A stretch of 64,000 bases of DNA from contig NZ_JAUSQU010000001.1 in NCBI RefSeq assembly GCF_030811455.1, positions 4,030,001 to 4,094,000 on the forward strand. Reading direction: 5' to 3'. This stretch comes from Streptosporangium lutulentum. GTDB lineage: Bacteria > Actinomycetota > Actinomycetes > Streptosporangiales > Streptosporangiaceae. The notes beneath the pieces were generated by a model, which made no database searches, was not told where the DNA came from, and saw only the letters and a list, made by a program, of their open reading frames with translations. A program made the translations under genes and the position numbers. Below are positions 53,416 to 61,353 of this stretch, piece after piece. Numbering within the stretch: the first letter of the stretch is position 1; each line of letters starts with the position of its first letter.

Positions 53416-54335
53416 GCGACAACGGACGCTGGGTCCACCCCCTCGGGACGGCCGCCTCGGGCGAGTTCGAGGTGTCGATCGACGACGCCCTGGACGGGTG
53501 GACGCACACGAGCCTGCGGGTGACCACGCTGGAGCCGGCCGGTCAGGTGACCGTCGACACCGGCGACGACGAGGTCCTCGTCGTTCCCCTGCGGGGAGGC
53601 GCCGAGGTCACGGCCGTCGACCACGCGGGTGAGCGGCACGAGGCCCGGCTCACCGGGCGGGAGAGCGTCTTCGCCGGTCCGACCGACGTCGCCTACGTGC
53701 CGCGCGGGTCGCGCCTCACCGTGCGCAACCCCGGCGCGGACCGGGTGAGGGTCGCGCTCTGCGGCGCGAAGGCGGCCAAGCGGCAGGTGCCGCCGCCGTT
53801 CCGGCACGTGGCCGTCGCCGACGTCCCCGTCGAGCTCCGCGGCGCCGGTACGGCCTCGCGCGAGGTGCGCAACTTCGGCGTGCCGCAGGTGCTCGACGCA
53901 GACTCGATCATCGCCTGCGAGGTCGTCACCCCGGCCGGCAACTGGAGCTCCTACCCGCCGCACAAACACGACGAGGAGCGCGAGGGTGTCGAGACCGAGC
54001 TTGAGGAGATCTACTACTTCGAGGTCGGGACCGAGCCCGGCGGCCCGGCCCGGGGCGCCGATCCCGTCGGCTACCAGCGGGTCTACGGCACGGACGCGCG
54101 GCCCATCGACGTGCTCGCCGAGGTCCGCTCCGGTGACGTCGTCCTCGTGCCGCACGGGTGGCACGGCCCGGCGATGGCGCCTCCGGGTTACGACCTCTAC
54201 TACCTCAACGTGATGGCCGGTCCCGGCGCGACCCGGGCCTGGCTGATCTGCGACGACCCCGCGCACGGATGGGTGCGGGAGTCGTGGGCCCGGCAGGACG
54301 TCGACCCCAGGCTTCCGATCGGAGGATCGCGATGA
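53412..54335 (+). CDS. iolB: 5-deoxy-glucuronate isomerase
   Basis: 307 aa, bicupin IolB/KduI family. It converts 5-deoxyglucuronate to 5-keto-2-deoxygluconate. The metal-binding motif is SSYPPHKHDEEREG, followed by ELEEIYYFEV and HGWHGPAMAPPGYDLYYLNVMAG with further His ligands. The GTG start overlaps the stop of the aldolase gene (GTGA), and its own stop overlaps the iolD ATG. Confidence 0.93.
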   Translation: MSDNGRWVHPLGTAASGEFEVSIDDALDGWTHTSLRVTTLEPAGQVTVDTGDDEVLVVPLRGGAEVTAVDHAGERHEARLTGRESVFAGPTDVAYVPRGSRLTVRNPGADRVRVALCGAKAAKRQVPPPFRHVAVADVPVELRGAGTASREVRNFGVPQVLDADSIIACEVVTPAGNWSSYPPHKHDEEREGVETELEEIYYFEVGTEPGGPARGADPVGYQRVYGTDARPIDVLAEVRSGDVVLVPHGWHGPAMAPPGYDLYYLNVMAGPGATRAWLICDDPAHGWVRESWARQDVDPRLPIGGSR

Positions 54336-56287
54336 CCGCGACCGCGGGGACGGTGCGCCTGACCGTGGGCCAGGCCGTCGTCCGGTTCCTTGCCAACCAG
54401 TGGAGCGAACGCGACGGGCGGCGGCAGAAATTGTTCGCCGGCTGCCTCGGGATCTTCGGGCACGGCAACGTCGCCGGGATCGGCCAGGCGCTGCTGCAGA
54501 ACGAGCTCGCCGGCGGCGAGGAGCGCCTGCCGTACGTGCTGGCCCGCAACGAGCAGGCGATGGTCCACACGGCGGTGGCCTACGCCCGGCAGAAGGACCG
54601 CCTGCGGACGTGGGCCTGCACCGCGTCCGTCGGCCCCGGTTCGACCAACATGCTCACCGGGGCCGCGCTCGCGACCGTCAACCGGCTCCCGGTGCTGCTC
54701 CTGCCCTCGGGCACGTTCGCGACCCGGGTGGCCGGGCCGGTGCTGCAGGAGCTCGAGGCCCCGTACGCCGCGGACGTCACCGTCAACGACGCCTTCCGCC
54801 CGCTGTCGCGCTTCTTCGACCGGGTCAACCGGCCGGAGCAGCTGCCCTCGGCGCTGCTCGGCGCCATGCGGGTGCTCACCGACCCGGTGGAGACCGGGGC
54901 GGTGACCGTCGCTTTGCCTCAGGATGTGCAGGCGGAGGCGTTCGACTGGCCGGTGGAGCTCTTCGCCGAGCGGGTCTGGCGGGTGGCGCGGCCCCTGCCC
55001 GAGGCCGTCGACATCGCCGACGCCGCCACTCTCATCCGCTCGGCGCGGCGCCCGCTCGTGGTCGCCGGGGGCGGGGTGCACTACTCCGGCGCGGAGGACG
55101 CGCTGCGCGCGTTCAGCGAGGCGACCGGGATCCCGGTCGGCGAGAGCCAGGCGGGCAAGGGCTCGCTGCCGCACGAGCACCCTCAGGCGATGGGCGCCGT
55201 CGGCTCGACGGGCACGACCGCCGCCAACGCCCTCGCCGTGGAGACCGACGTCGTCATCGGCGTCGGAACGCGTTACAGCGACTTCACCACCGCCTCGCGC
55301 ACCGCCTTCCAGGACCCGGACGTCCGCTTCGTCAACATCAACGTCGCCCGCTTCGACGCCGGCAAGCTCGCGGGCCTGTCGGTCGTGGCCGACGCCAGGG
55401 AGGCGCTCACCGCGCTGACCGCCGCCCTGGACGGGTACGCGGTGGAGCCGGCGTACCGCGCCCGGCAGGCGGAGTTGTGGCGGGACTGGGACGCCCGGGT
55501 GGAGGCGGCCCACAACCCGCCCGTGGAGGTCACCGACGCGCTCGCCGACGGCGTGCTCACCCAGGGCACCGTCCTCGGCTGCGTCAACGAGCTGTCCGAC
55601 CCGAGGGACGTGGTGGTGTGCGCGGCCGGCTCCATGCCGGGAGACCTGCACAAGTTGTGGCGGGTCCGCGACCGCAAGTCCTACCACGTCGAGTACGGCT
55701 TCTCCTGCATGGGCTACGAGATCCCCGGCGGCATCGGCGTACGGCTGGCCGACCCGGACAGGGACGTGTTCGTCCTGGTGGGCGACGGCTCCTACCTGAT
55801 GATGCCGACCGAGCTGGTCACCGCGGTGCAGGAACGACTAAAGATCATCGTCGTCCTGGTGCAGAACCACGGCTTCCACTCCATCGGCTCGCTCTCGGAG
55901 TCGCTCGGGTCGCAGCGGTTCGGCACCGCCTACCGCTTCCGCGACGACGCCACCGGCCGCCTGGACGGAGAGCGGCTGCCCATAGACCTCGCCGCCAACG
56001 CCCGGAGTCTCGGCGCCACCGTGATCGAGGCGCACAGCCGCAAGGAACTCGAGCAGGCGATCAGGGACGCCAAGGCCGCTCCCGCGGACGGCGGCCCCGT
56101 CGTCATCCACGTCGAGACCGACCCCACCGTCCACGCTCCGGACAGCGAGTCCTGGTGGGACGTCCCGGTCAGCCAGGTCAGCGATCTCGACACCACGCGG
56201 CGGGCCCACGACGCCTACACGGCGCACAAGGCCACTCAGCGCCCCTACCTGGCACCGACGGAGAGGACCGGCCGGACCGGCCGATGA
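54332..56287 (+). CDS. iolD: 3D-(3,5/4)-trihydroxycyclohexane-1,2-dione acylhydrolase
   Basis: 651 aa thiamine-diphosphate enzyme that opens the inositol ring. The N-terminal pyrimidine-binding domain holds the catalytic Glu in VLARNEQAMVHTAVAYARQ. The middle domain begins DAATLIRSARRPLVVAGGGVHYSGAEDALRAF. The C-terminal domain has the thiamine/Mg motif VGDGSYLMMPTELVTAVQERLKIIVVLVQNHGFHS. It is the last gene of the operon. No iolA-like semialdehyde dehydrogenase follows, so that step must be encoded elsewhere. Confidence 0.95.
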   Translation: MTATAGTVRLTVGQAVVRFLANQWSERDGRRQKLFAGCLGIFGHGNVAGIGQALLQNELAGGEERLPYVLARNEQAMVHTAVAYARQKDRLRTWACTASVGPGSTNMLTGAALATVNRLPVLLLPSGTFATRVAGPVLQELEAPYAADVTVNDAFRPLSRFFDRVNRPEQLPSALLGAMRVLTDPVETGAVTVALPQDVQAEAFDWPVELFAERVWRVARPLPEAVDIADAATLIRSARRPLVVAGGGVHYSGAEDALRAFSEATGIPVGESQAGKGSLPHEHPQAMGAVGSTGTTAANALAVETDVVIGVGTRYSDFTTASRTAFQDPDVRFVNINVARFDAGKLAGLSVVADAREALTALTAALDGYAVEPAYRARQAELWRDWDARVEAAHNPPVEVTDALADGVLTQGTVLGCVNELSDPRDVVVCAAGSMPGDLHKLWRVRDRKSYHVEYGFSCMGYEIPGGIGVRLADPDRDVFVLVGDGSYLMMPTELVTAVQERLKIIVVLVQNHGFHSIGSLSESLGSQRFGTAYRFRDDATGRLDGERLPIDLAANARSLGATVIEAHSRKELEQAIRDAKAAPADGGPVVIHVETDPTVHAPDSESWWDVPVSQVSDLDTTRRAHDAYTAHKATQRPYLAPTERTGRTGR

Positions 56288-56290
56288 GCG

Positions 56291-56309
56291 GGCCGGCGCG
56301 AGGCCGGCC
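56291..56309. terminator. Hairpin between iolD and the dodecin gene
   Basis: A short GC-only stem (GGCCGG...CCGGCC, 7-nt loop) follows the iolD stop by 3 bp and precedes the convergent dodecin gene's end. It is a weak candidate for a bidirectional terminator. Confidence 0.4.
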
Positions 56310-56327
56310 GTCCTCTTCGGCGCGGGG

Positions 56328-56540
56328 TCAGCCGTCCTCCAGGCGGAATCCGACCTTCATCCCGACCTGGAAGTGGCCCACCTCGCCGTCGACGATGTGC
56401 CCTCTGACCTCCGTCACCTCGAACCAGTCGAGGTGACGGAGGGTCTGCGAGGCGCGCCGGATGCCGTTGCGCACCGCGCCCTCGATACTGTCCCCCGATG
56501 TTCCGACTATCTCGGTCACCCGATACGTTCGATCTGTCAT
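56328..56540 (-). CDS. Dodecin (flavin-binding storage protein)
   Basis: 70 aa, the full length of the family. MTDRTYRVTEIVGTSGDSIEGAVRNGIRRASQTLRHLDWFEVTEVRGHIVDGEVGHFQVGMKVGFRLED matches dodecin closely, including the stacking Trp in LDWFEV. The dodecamer sequesters FMN, FAD or riboflavin. AGGAAG lies upstream of the ATG. It is divergent from the DUF3099 gene. Confidence 0.93.
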   Translation of the reverse strand: MTDRTYRVTEIVGTSGDSIEGAVRNGIRRASQTLRHLDWFEVTEVRGHIVDGEVGHFQVGMKVGFRLEDG

Positions 56541-56615
56541 CACATCTTCCTGCCCCGGAAGCCATGACCGTATGACCGTTCGCATCCATCTGATCCGAGG
56601 TCTAAATTGGGAACT

Positions 56616-56927
56616 GTGAGGGGATGGCTCAGACGACCGGTAGTGCACCGGGTGACCGATGCCAAACCGTCCCTGAGCGAAGACATCGGTAAGCGGGAGA
56701 AGAGCTACTTCATCAAGATGGGGATCCGGCTGATCTGCCTGGTCCTCGCTTTTACCGTGCCCGCTCCACTGCCCGTGCGCCTGCTGCTCTTCGCGGGGGC
56801 GATCTTTTTACCATACGTTGCCGTGATCGGGGCAAACGCACCCCAGCAGGGGCCTTCACATGGTCCTGACGTGGAAGATTCGGGACAAAGTGAGATTCCA
56901 CGCCACCGACGCGAGATCGGGTCGTGA
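56616..56927 (+). CDS. DUF3099 domain membrane protein
   Basis: 103 aa. The N-terminal HRVTDAKPSLSEDIGKREKSYFIKMGIRLICLVLAF matches the actinobacterial DUF3099 family; two membrane spans (IRLICLVLAFTVPAPLPV and LLLFAGAIFLPYVAVIGA) are followed by a hydrophilic tail. Function is unknown. The GTG at 56616 is preferred because TAAATT (56603-56608) stands 7 bp upstream, a leaderless layout; a TTG at 56607 is the longer alternative but would lie within the -10 region. Confidence 0.8.
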   Translation: MRGWLRRPVVHRVTDAKPSLSEDIGKREKSYFIKMGIRLICLVLAFTVPAPLPVRLLLFAGAIFLPYVAVIGANAPQQGPSHGPDVEDSGQSEIPRHRREIGS

Positions 56928-56967
56928 CTAAGTCTTGACGCATCTCAGGGGTTGTAGGTGTACGCTT

Positions 56968-57085
56968 TAGCCAAGTGCCCTGGTCCCCCGTCGGGGCACT
57001 GGTGCCGGCGTTCCGGGCCCCCGTCGGAACGCCGATGAAGCGGCGCCGGGTGGTTTGCCCCCGTAACCACCCGGCGTTGCCTTTT
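56968..57085 (+). ncRNA. Probable small RNA with three hairpins carrying CCCCCGT loops
   Basis: Three perfect stems follow each other: AGTGCCC/GGGCACT (56974-56980, 56994-57000), CGGCGTTCC/GGAACGCCG (57006-57014, 57026-57034) and CGCCGGGTGGTT/AACCACCCGGCG (57044-57055, 57065-57076). The loops are 13, 11 and 9 nt, and each contains CCCCCGT. The last stem is followed by TTGCCTTTT, terminator-like. Upstream are TTGACG (56935-56940) and TACGCT (56961-56966), 20 bp apart. The design resembles actinobacterial C-rich-loop RNAs such as the 6C motif. Such loops can pair with G-rich ribosome-binding sites. Confidence 0.75.
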
Positions 57086-57115
57086 CCCAAACTTTTACTT
57101 TCTCCTGACAGACCT

Positions 57116-57373
57116 TTACTTGTCGCCCATCGTCTCCGTGGTCGCCTGTTCCCAGTTGTGCGCCAGCGTGGTCAGCCGTTCCACGGCGTCCGGCGGCGCC
57201 GTACCCGCTCCCTGGGCGAGCCCCAGCAGATACGCCGTCAGCGGCGCGGCCGGGCGGGCAACCCCGTGTGCGACCTCCTTCGTCAGGTCGAGCAGCTCAT
57301 CCCGATCGATCTTCGCGGGATCGACGCCCAGCTCCCGGCAGACCAGCGCGGTCCACTCCATTAGCACGTTCAA
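57116..57373 (-). CDS. DUF6457 family protein
   Basis: 85 aa, acidic, helical. EWTALVCRELGVDPAKIDRDELLDLTKEVAHGVARPAAPLTAYLLGLAQG matches the small DUF6457 family, which in actinobacteria commonly sits beside mobA and moaA. The start is TTG 57373: AGGAG, located in the last codons of mobA, is 6 bp upstream, so the two are coupled. A role in molybdenum cofactor maturation is inferred from position only. Confidence 0.78.
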   Translation of the reverse strand: MNVLMEWTALVCRELGVDPAKIDRDELLDLTKEVAHGVARPAAPLTAYLLGLAQGAGTAPPDAVERLTTLAHNWEQATTETMGDK

Positions 57374-57376
57374 CTC

Positions 57377-58063
57377 TCACTCCTCGTCCGCGGTCGCGAT
57401 CGTCTCGCGTTCCCGCCGTTTTTCACGGCCCTCGCTCAGTGCCCGTACTTCCGCTCTGGAACCCGGCTCACCGTCCCGGGCACGCCGCAGATCATCCAGG
57501 GTGTCGCAATCGAACCACGGTTCTCCGGTGAGATGCAGCTTGACCGGGGACAGCGGGGCGAGCAGCCCGTGCAGCGACCGCTCCTCGTAACCGGCCAGCG
57601 CCCGCACGAGGCTCGCCGTACGCCAGACTCCGGCGAGCCACTGCTCCCGGCCGTCGTCGTCGACGAGAACCGCGCCCGTCGCGGCTTCCACCGGGTCACC
57701 GCCCGGACCGCCATCGCCCGGACCGCCACCGCCCGCCGCCTCCAGCAGCGCCGACACGTGCTCGGCGGTCAGGAACGGCAGATCGGCCGCGAGCAACGCC
57801 ACCCAGGGCGCGCTCACCTCGGCCAGTCCGGCACGCAGCGCGGGGACCGGACCGCCGCCGGGCGGATCCTCCCGCCGGAAGATCGCGTGCGGCAGCCCCG
57901 GGCGGATCGGCCCGACGACGATCAGCCTTTCCGCGTCCGCCACCGCCGCGGCCACCGTCTCGATCAGCGAACGGCCCAGGACGCGCAGGGCGGGCTTGTC
58001 CTGCCCTCCGAGCCTGCTCGCGCGTCCGCCCGCCAGGACGCAGGCGTCATAGCGGGAACTCAT
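57377..58063 (-). CDS. mobA: Molybdenum cofactor guanylyltransferase (MobA-like)
   Basis: 228 aa nucleotidyltransferase. The N-terminal motif DACVLAGGRASRLGGQDKPAL (LAGGxSxRxGxxK type) binds the nucleotide, and LLAADLPFLTAEHV holds the Mg-binding Asp. It would add GMP to molybdopterin to give the bis-MGD form used by NasC. The C-terminal ~35 residues are highly charged. The ATG overlaps the moaA stop (ATGA). Confidence 0.88.
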   Translation of the reverse strand: MSSRYDACVLAGGRASRLGGQDKPALRVLGRSLIETVAAAVADAERLIVVGPIRPGLPHAIFRREDPPGGGPVPALRAGLAEVSAPWVALLAADLPFLTAEHVSALLEAAGGGGPGDGGPGGDPVEAATGAVLVDDDGREQWLAGVWRTASLVRALAGYEERSLHGLLAPLSPVKLHLTGEPWFDCDTLDDLRRARDGEPGSRAEVRALSEGREKRRERETIATADEE

Positions 58064-59049
58064 CCGCCGATGGCAGACATGGGGCGGGCCGGCTGCAGGA
58101 AGGCCGGGTCGTCGATGCCGTGCCCGGCCTTCTTGATCCGGACCGCGGCCAGCCAACGCTCGGCGAGCTCGTCGTCACCCGCGCCCGAACGCATCGCGGC
58201 CCGCAGGTCGGACTCGTCGGTGGCGAACAGGCAGTTGCGGATCTGCCCGTCGGCGGTGAGCCGTACCCGGTCGCAGGCTCCGCAGAACGGCCGGGTGACC
58301 GAGCCGATCACTCCGACCCTGGCCGGCCCTCCCCCGACGAGGAACAGCTCGGCCGGGGCGCTGCCGCGCTCCACCGGATCGTCGTCGGTGAGCTCGAAGG
58401 CGTCCCGTAATCTGGCGAGGATCTCATCGGCTGTGATCATGTTTTCCCGGCGCCAGCCGTGCTGGGCGTCCAGCGGCATCTGCTCGATGAACCTGAGCTC
58501 GTATCCGCGCTCCAGGCAGTAATTGAGCAGCGGCACGGCCTCGTGGTCGTTGATCCCCCGCATCAGCACCGTGTTGATCTTGACGGGGCGCAGTCCGGCG
58601 GCGTCGGCCGCCGCCAGCCCCTCCAGCACGTCGGTCAGCCGGTCGCGGTGGGCGAGCGTCTTGAACGTCTCACGGTCGAGGGTGTCGAGGGAGACGTTCA
58701 CCCGGTGCAGGCCCGCCTCGGCGAGCGCGGCGGCCGTACGGCTCAGCCCGATGCCGTTGGTGGTCAGCGAGACCTGCGGGGCGGGACGGAGCATGGCGGT
58801 GCGGGTCACGATGTCGACCAGCTCCCGGCGGAGCAGGGGCTCGCCGCCGGTGTAGCGGACTTCGGTGATGCCCAGCCGTTCGACTCCGATGGTCACCAGC
58901 CGGACGATCTCGTCGGCGGTGAGCAGCTCGGGCTTCGGCAACCATTCGAGGCCCTCGGGCGGCATACAGTATGAACAGCGCAGATTACAGCGGTCCGTGA
59001 GGGACACCCGCAGATCAGTCGCCACACGGCCAAACGAATCCTGCAACAT
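58060..59049 (-). CDS. moaA: GTP 3',8-cyclase (molybdenum cofactor biosynthesis protein A)
   Basis: 329 aa radical-SAM enzyme making the first precursor of molybdopterin from GTP. It has the N-terminal cluster CNLRCSYCMP, SAM-binding elements RYTGGEPLLRREL and VSLDTLDRETFKTL, the C-terminal second cluster CGACDRVRLTADGQIRNC, and the essential C-terminal Gly-Gly. ATG 59049 was chosen because GGGAGG precedes it by 8 bp; the GTG 9 bp upstream lies within that site. Downstream mobA and DUF6457 are coupled. Confidence 0.95.
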   Translation of the reverse strand: MLQDSFGRVATDLRVSLTDRCNLRCSYCMPPEGLEWLPKPELLTADEIVRLVTIGVERLGITEVRYTGGEPLLRRELVDIVTRTAMLRPAPQVSLTTNGIGLSRTAAALAEAGLHRVNVSLDTLDRETFKTLAHRDRLTDVLEGLAAADAAGLRPVKINTVLMRGINDHEAVPLLNYCLERGYELRFIEQMPLDAQHGWRRENMITADEILARLRDAFELTDDDPVERGSAPAELFLVGGGPARVGVIGSVTRPFCGACDRVRLTADGQIRNCLFATDESDLRAAMRSGAGDDELAERWLAAVRIKKAGHGIDDPAFLQPARPMSAIGG

Positions 59050-59319
59050 GGGCGTCACCTCCCATTCGGCTACCGATTCAAATAGGGGGCCAGCCTACGG
59101 CCAGCCCCCTGCCCGGCCCAAAACGCGGGCTCCATCTTCAAACAACATCATTTGCCGATGGTTGATTCCTTGAGAAGACGATCCATCAGCCCTTGATGTG
59201 GATGAGCCGCCTGAGGTGAGCGCGGATCTCGCCTCGGTGGTCGGCCACGAGCGGGCGAATCCAGGATGAAACCCCCGTCGCCGATCAGGGCAAGGTGTGC
59301 CCCGCATGACTGACGCGGC
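59050..59319. other. Intergenic stretch between moaA and the hydrolase gene
   Basis: No reliable gene is seen. Bases 59084-59110 form an interrupted hairpin (AGGGGGC/GCCCCCT outer stem, GCC/GGC inner stem) upstream of the moaA ribosome-binding site. On the minus strand short peptide-like remnants can be read in shifting frames (for example a stretch ending HRGEIRAHLRRLIHIKG before a stop), which might be gene decay. This is not certain. Confidence 0.35.
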
Positions 59320-60225
59320 CTACTCCGTACCGTAGGCCGCCCACCGTCCGAGGACGAACCCGCCGCCCTCCTGCCGGACTTCCACGGCACCCGCCCCGCC
59401 GAAGTGCGCGGGGACGACCAGCTCCCGTTCGGCGGCCGCCCGTTCGAGAATCCGGCGGCGGCTGGCCACCGCCTGTTCCGCGTCCAGGCAGAAGCAGCTG
59501 TTGCAGGAGGGGCTGAGGATCTGCACCGGGCTGTGCAGAAGATCGCCGACGAAGACCGCCCGGTCGCTCCCGGATGCGAGCCTCAGCACGGACGAGCCGG
59601 GCGTATGGCCGGGCGCGGACTCCAGGGTGAGATGTTCGTCGATGCGGTGGACGCCGTCCCACAGCACGGTCCGCCCTGCCCGGTGGACGGGCGCGATGCT
59701 GTCCTCGTAGATCAGCCGGTCGTCCTCACGCAGGCCGTTCCCATATGAATTGTCCGGGCCGAAGTGGAAGTCGTCCACGGCCGGGATGAGGTACCGGGCG
59801 TTGGGGAACGTCGGCTCCCACCCCCCGTCGGCGCCGACGGTGTTCCAGCCGACGTGGTCAGCGTGGACGTGGGTGTTGACGACGACGTCGACGTCCTCCG
59901 GCCGGACGCCGGCCCGCGCCAGCCCACCCAGAAAATCGCCCTGCCAGTGGTGGAACTGCGGCGAGCCGGGCCGCTCGCGCCCGTTGCCCACCCCGGTGTC
60001 GACCAGGACGGTCCGTCCGCCGCTGCGCAGCACCCAGGTCTGCAGCGCCATCACCGCCCTGTCGCCGTCCGGCTCCCAATGATCCGGCGCCAGCCAGTCC
60101 TCGTTGCCCTTCCACACCTCGGCATCGGACTCCGGAACCAAGCCGCGCGCGGGCGCGAACGCCCCTTGCCACTCGACGACCCGGGTGACCTCGACCTCAC
60201 CCAGCACGATTCTCTCGATCTTCAT
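59320..60225 (-). CDS. Metallo-beta-lactamase-fold hydrolase
   Basis: 301 aa. The zinc motif is VVNTHVHADHVGWNT (HxHxDH), with further ligands in ESAPGHTPGSSVLRL and AVFVGDLLHSPVQI, and a late His in VPAHFGG. The opening KIERIVLGEVEVTRVVEWQGAF is typical of a subfamily acting on lactones or other esters, but the substrate is unknown. TAGGGT (60233-60238) is 7 bp before ATG 60225, suggesting a leaderless mRNA. The divergent AraC gene probably controls it. Confidence 0.9.
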   Translation of the reverse strand: MKIERIVLGEVEVTRVVEWQGAFAPARGLVPESDAEVWKGNEDWLAPDHWEPDGDRAVMALQTWVLRSGGRTVLVDTGVGNGRERPGSPQFHHWQGDFLGGLARAGVRPEDVDVVVNTHVHADHVGWNTVGADGGWEPTFPNARYLIPAVDDFHFGPDNSYGNGLREDDRLIYEDSIAPVHRAGRTVLWDGVHRIDEHLTLESAPGHTPGSSVLRLASGSDRAVFVGDLLHSPVQILSPSCNSCFCLDAEQAVASRRRILERAAAERELVVPAHFGGAGAVEVRQEGGGFVLGRWAAYGTE

Positions 60226-60325
60226 GCCCTCGACCCTAGGATGGACTGGTGAGCTCCTCAATGCCTGTTCGACTCATTGGAATACGCAAACGTCTCATCA
60301 CTGACACCATTGATATCCTGACCCG
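60226..60325. promoter_or_regulatory. Divergent promoter region of the hydrolase and AraC genes
   Basis: It contains TAGGGT (60233-60238, minus strand) 7 bp before the hydrolase ATG and TATCCT (60314-60319, plus strand) 6 bp before the AraC ATG. The AT-rich middle (60255-60315) is where an AraC-type regulator would bind. Confidence 0.55.
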
Positions 60326-61255
60326 ATGGATGTGGTGAGCGACGCCGTCTCGGCCGTACGCATCGGGCGACCCTCCTCCCACCGGGTGCGGGTGAGCGGG
60401 AGCTGGTGCACGCGGCTCGCCCCCTATGACGGCGCGGGATTCCACGTGGTGCTGGAGGGCGGTTGCTGGCTGTTGCCCGATGGCGGCTCCCCGGTCTCGC
60501 TCGGCGTGGGTGACGTGGTACTGCTGCCGCACGGCACGGGACACGTGATCGCCGACACCCCCGCCGACGCCGTGGCCGTGGAACGGGCGGTGCCGTTCGA
60601 CCGATGGCTCGACGGGAGTGAGCCGCGCCGGCCCCGAGCCGCCTCCGGCGAGGTGGAGATGCTGTGCGGCAAGTACCGGCTCGACCGCAGCCGCGTACAC
60701 CCGCTCATGGCGGAACTGCCGAAGGTCGTCCACCTGCCGAACCGCGTGGGCAGTCACCCCGAACTGCGCGCCGCCGTCGACCTGCTGGGCCACGAGCTGG
60801 GCGCGCAACAACCCGGCTCCTGCATCGCGGTCCCCAGCCTGCTCGACCTCCTCCTCGTCTACATGATCCGTTCCTGGATGGCCGAGGGCACGACCGGAGC
60901 CTGGCCGGCCGTACTGGGCGACCCGGTGGTGGCCGCCGCCCTGCGGGCGCTGCACTCGGACCCGGCCGCCCCATGGACCAACGACCGCCTGGCCGCCGAG
61001 GCGGGCGTCTCCCGTCCCACCCTGGCCCGCCGGTTCACCACCCTGGTCGGCCGCCCTCCGATGGCGTATCTCACCTGGTGGCGGCTGACCTTCGCCGCCA
61101 CCCTGCTCCGCGACACCCCGGACCCGCTGGTCATCGTCGCCCGCCGCGTCGGCTACGGCACCCCGTACGCCCTCTCACACGCCTTCAGCCGGGAGTTCGG
61201 GATCACCCCGGGACGGTACCGGGCAGAGGCCGCGGAGCGATCGGCGTCCGCGTGA
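60326..61255 (+). CDS. AraC-family transcriptional regulator with N-terminal cupin domain
   Basis: 309 aa. Residues ~20-190 are a cupin-6-type sensor domain (SGSWCTRLAPYDGAGFHVVLEGGCWLLPDG; VVLLPHGTGHVIADTP). Residues ~205-300 hold two helix-turn-helices (TNDRLAAEAGVSRPTLARRFTTLVGRPPMAYLTWWRLTFAATLL and VARRVGYGTPYALSHAFSREFGITPGRYR). Effector unknown. The ATG has TATCCT 6 bp upstream and no ribosome-binding site. Confidence 0.92.
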   Translation: MDVVSDAVSAVRIGRPSSHRVRVSGSWCTRLAPYDGAGFHVVLEGGCWLLPDGGSPVSLGVGDVVLLPHGTGHVIADTPADAVAVERAVPFDRWLDGSEPRRPRAASGEVEMLCGKYRLDRSRVHPLMAELPKVVHLPNRVGSHPELRAAVDLLGHELGAQQPGSCIAVPSLLDLLLVYMIRSWMAEGTTGAWPAVLGDPVVAAALRALHSDPAAPWTNDRLAAEAGVSRPTLARRFTTLVGRPPMAYLTWWRLTFAATLLRDTPDPLVIVARRVGYGTPYALSHAFSREFGITPGRYRAEAAERSASA

Positions 61256-61270
61256 GAACCCGGGCGAAAG

Positions 61271-61300
61271 CCGGCCTCTACGACCGTCGGCTGAGGCCGG
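61271..61300. terminator. Hairpin between the convergent AraC and EamA genes
   Basis: An 8-bp perfect stem CCGGCCTC/GAGGCCGG with a 14-nt loop lies 15 bp after the AraC stop and 53 bp from the EamA stop, suitable for termination in both directions. Confidence 0.55.
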
Positions 61301-61353
61301 ACGACTCGTTCCTCGGTGGGAACCGACCGTACCTCATCTTGGGGGCACGCGTT

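Noticed and set aside
56941..57085. Molybdenum-cofactor riboswitch, because mobA and moaA are near
   Set aside because: The structure lies on the opposite strand to these genes, beyond their 3' end, and is three simple hairpins with its own terminator.
59095..59307. Possible small gene or transposase remnant between moaA and the hydrolase gene
   Set aside because: Peptide-like stretches occur in different frames without a start, ribosome-binding site or recognisable domain.
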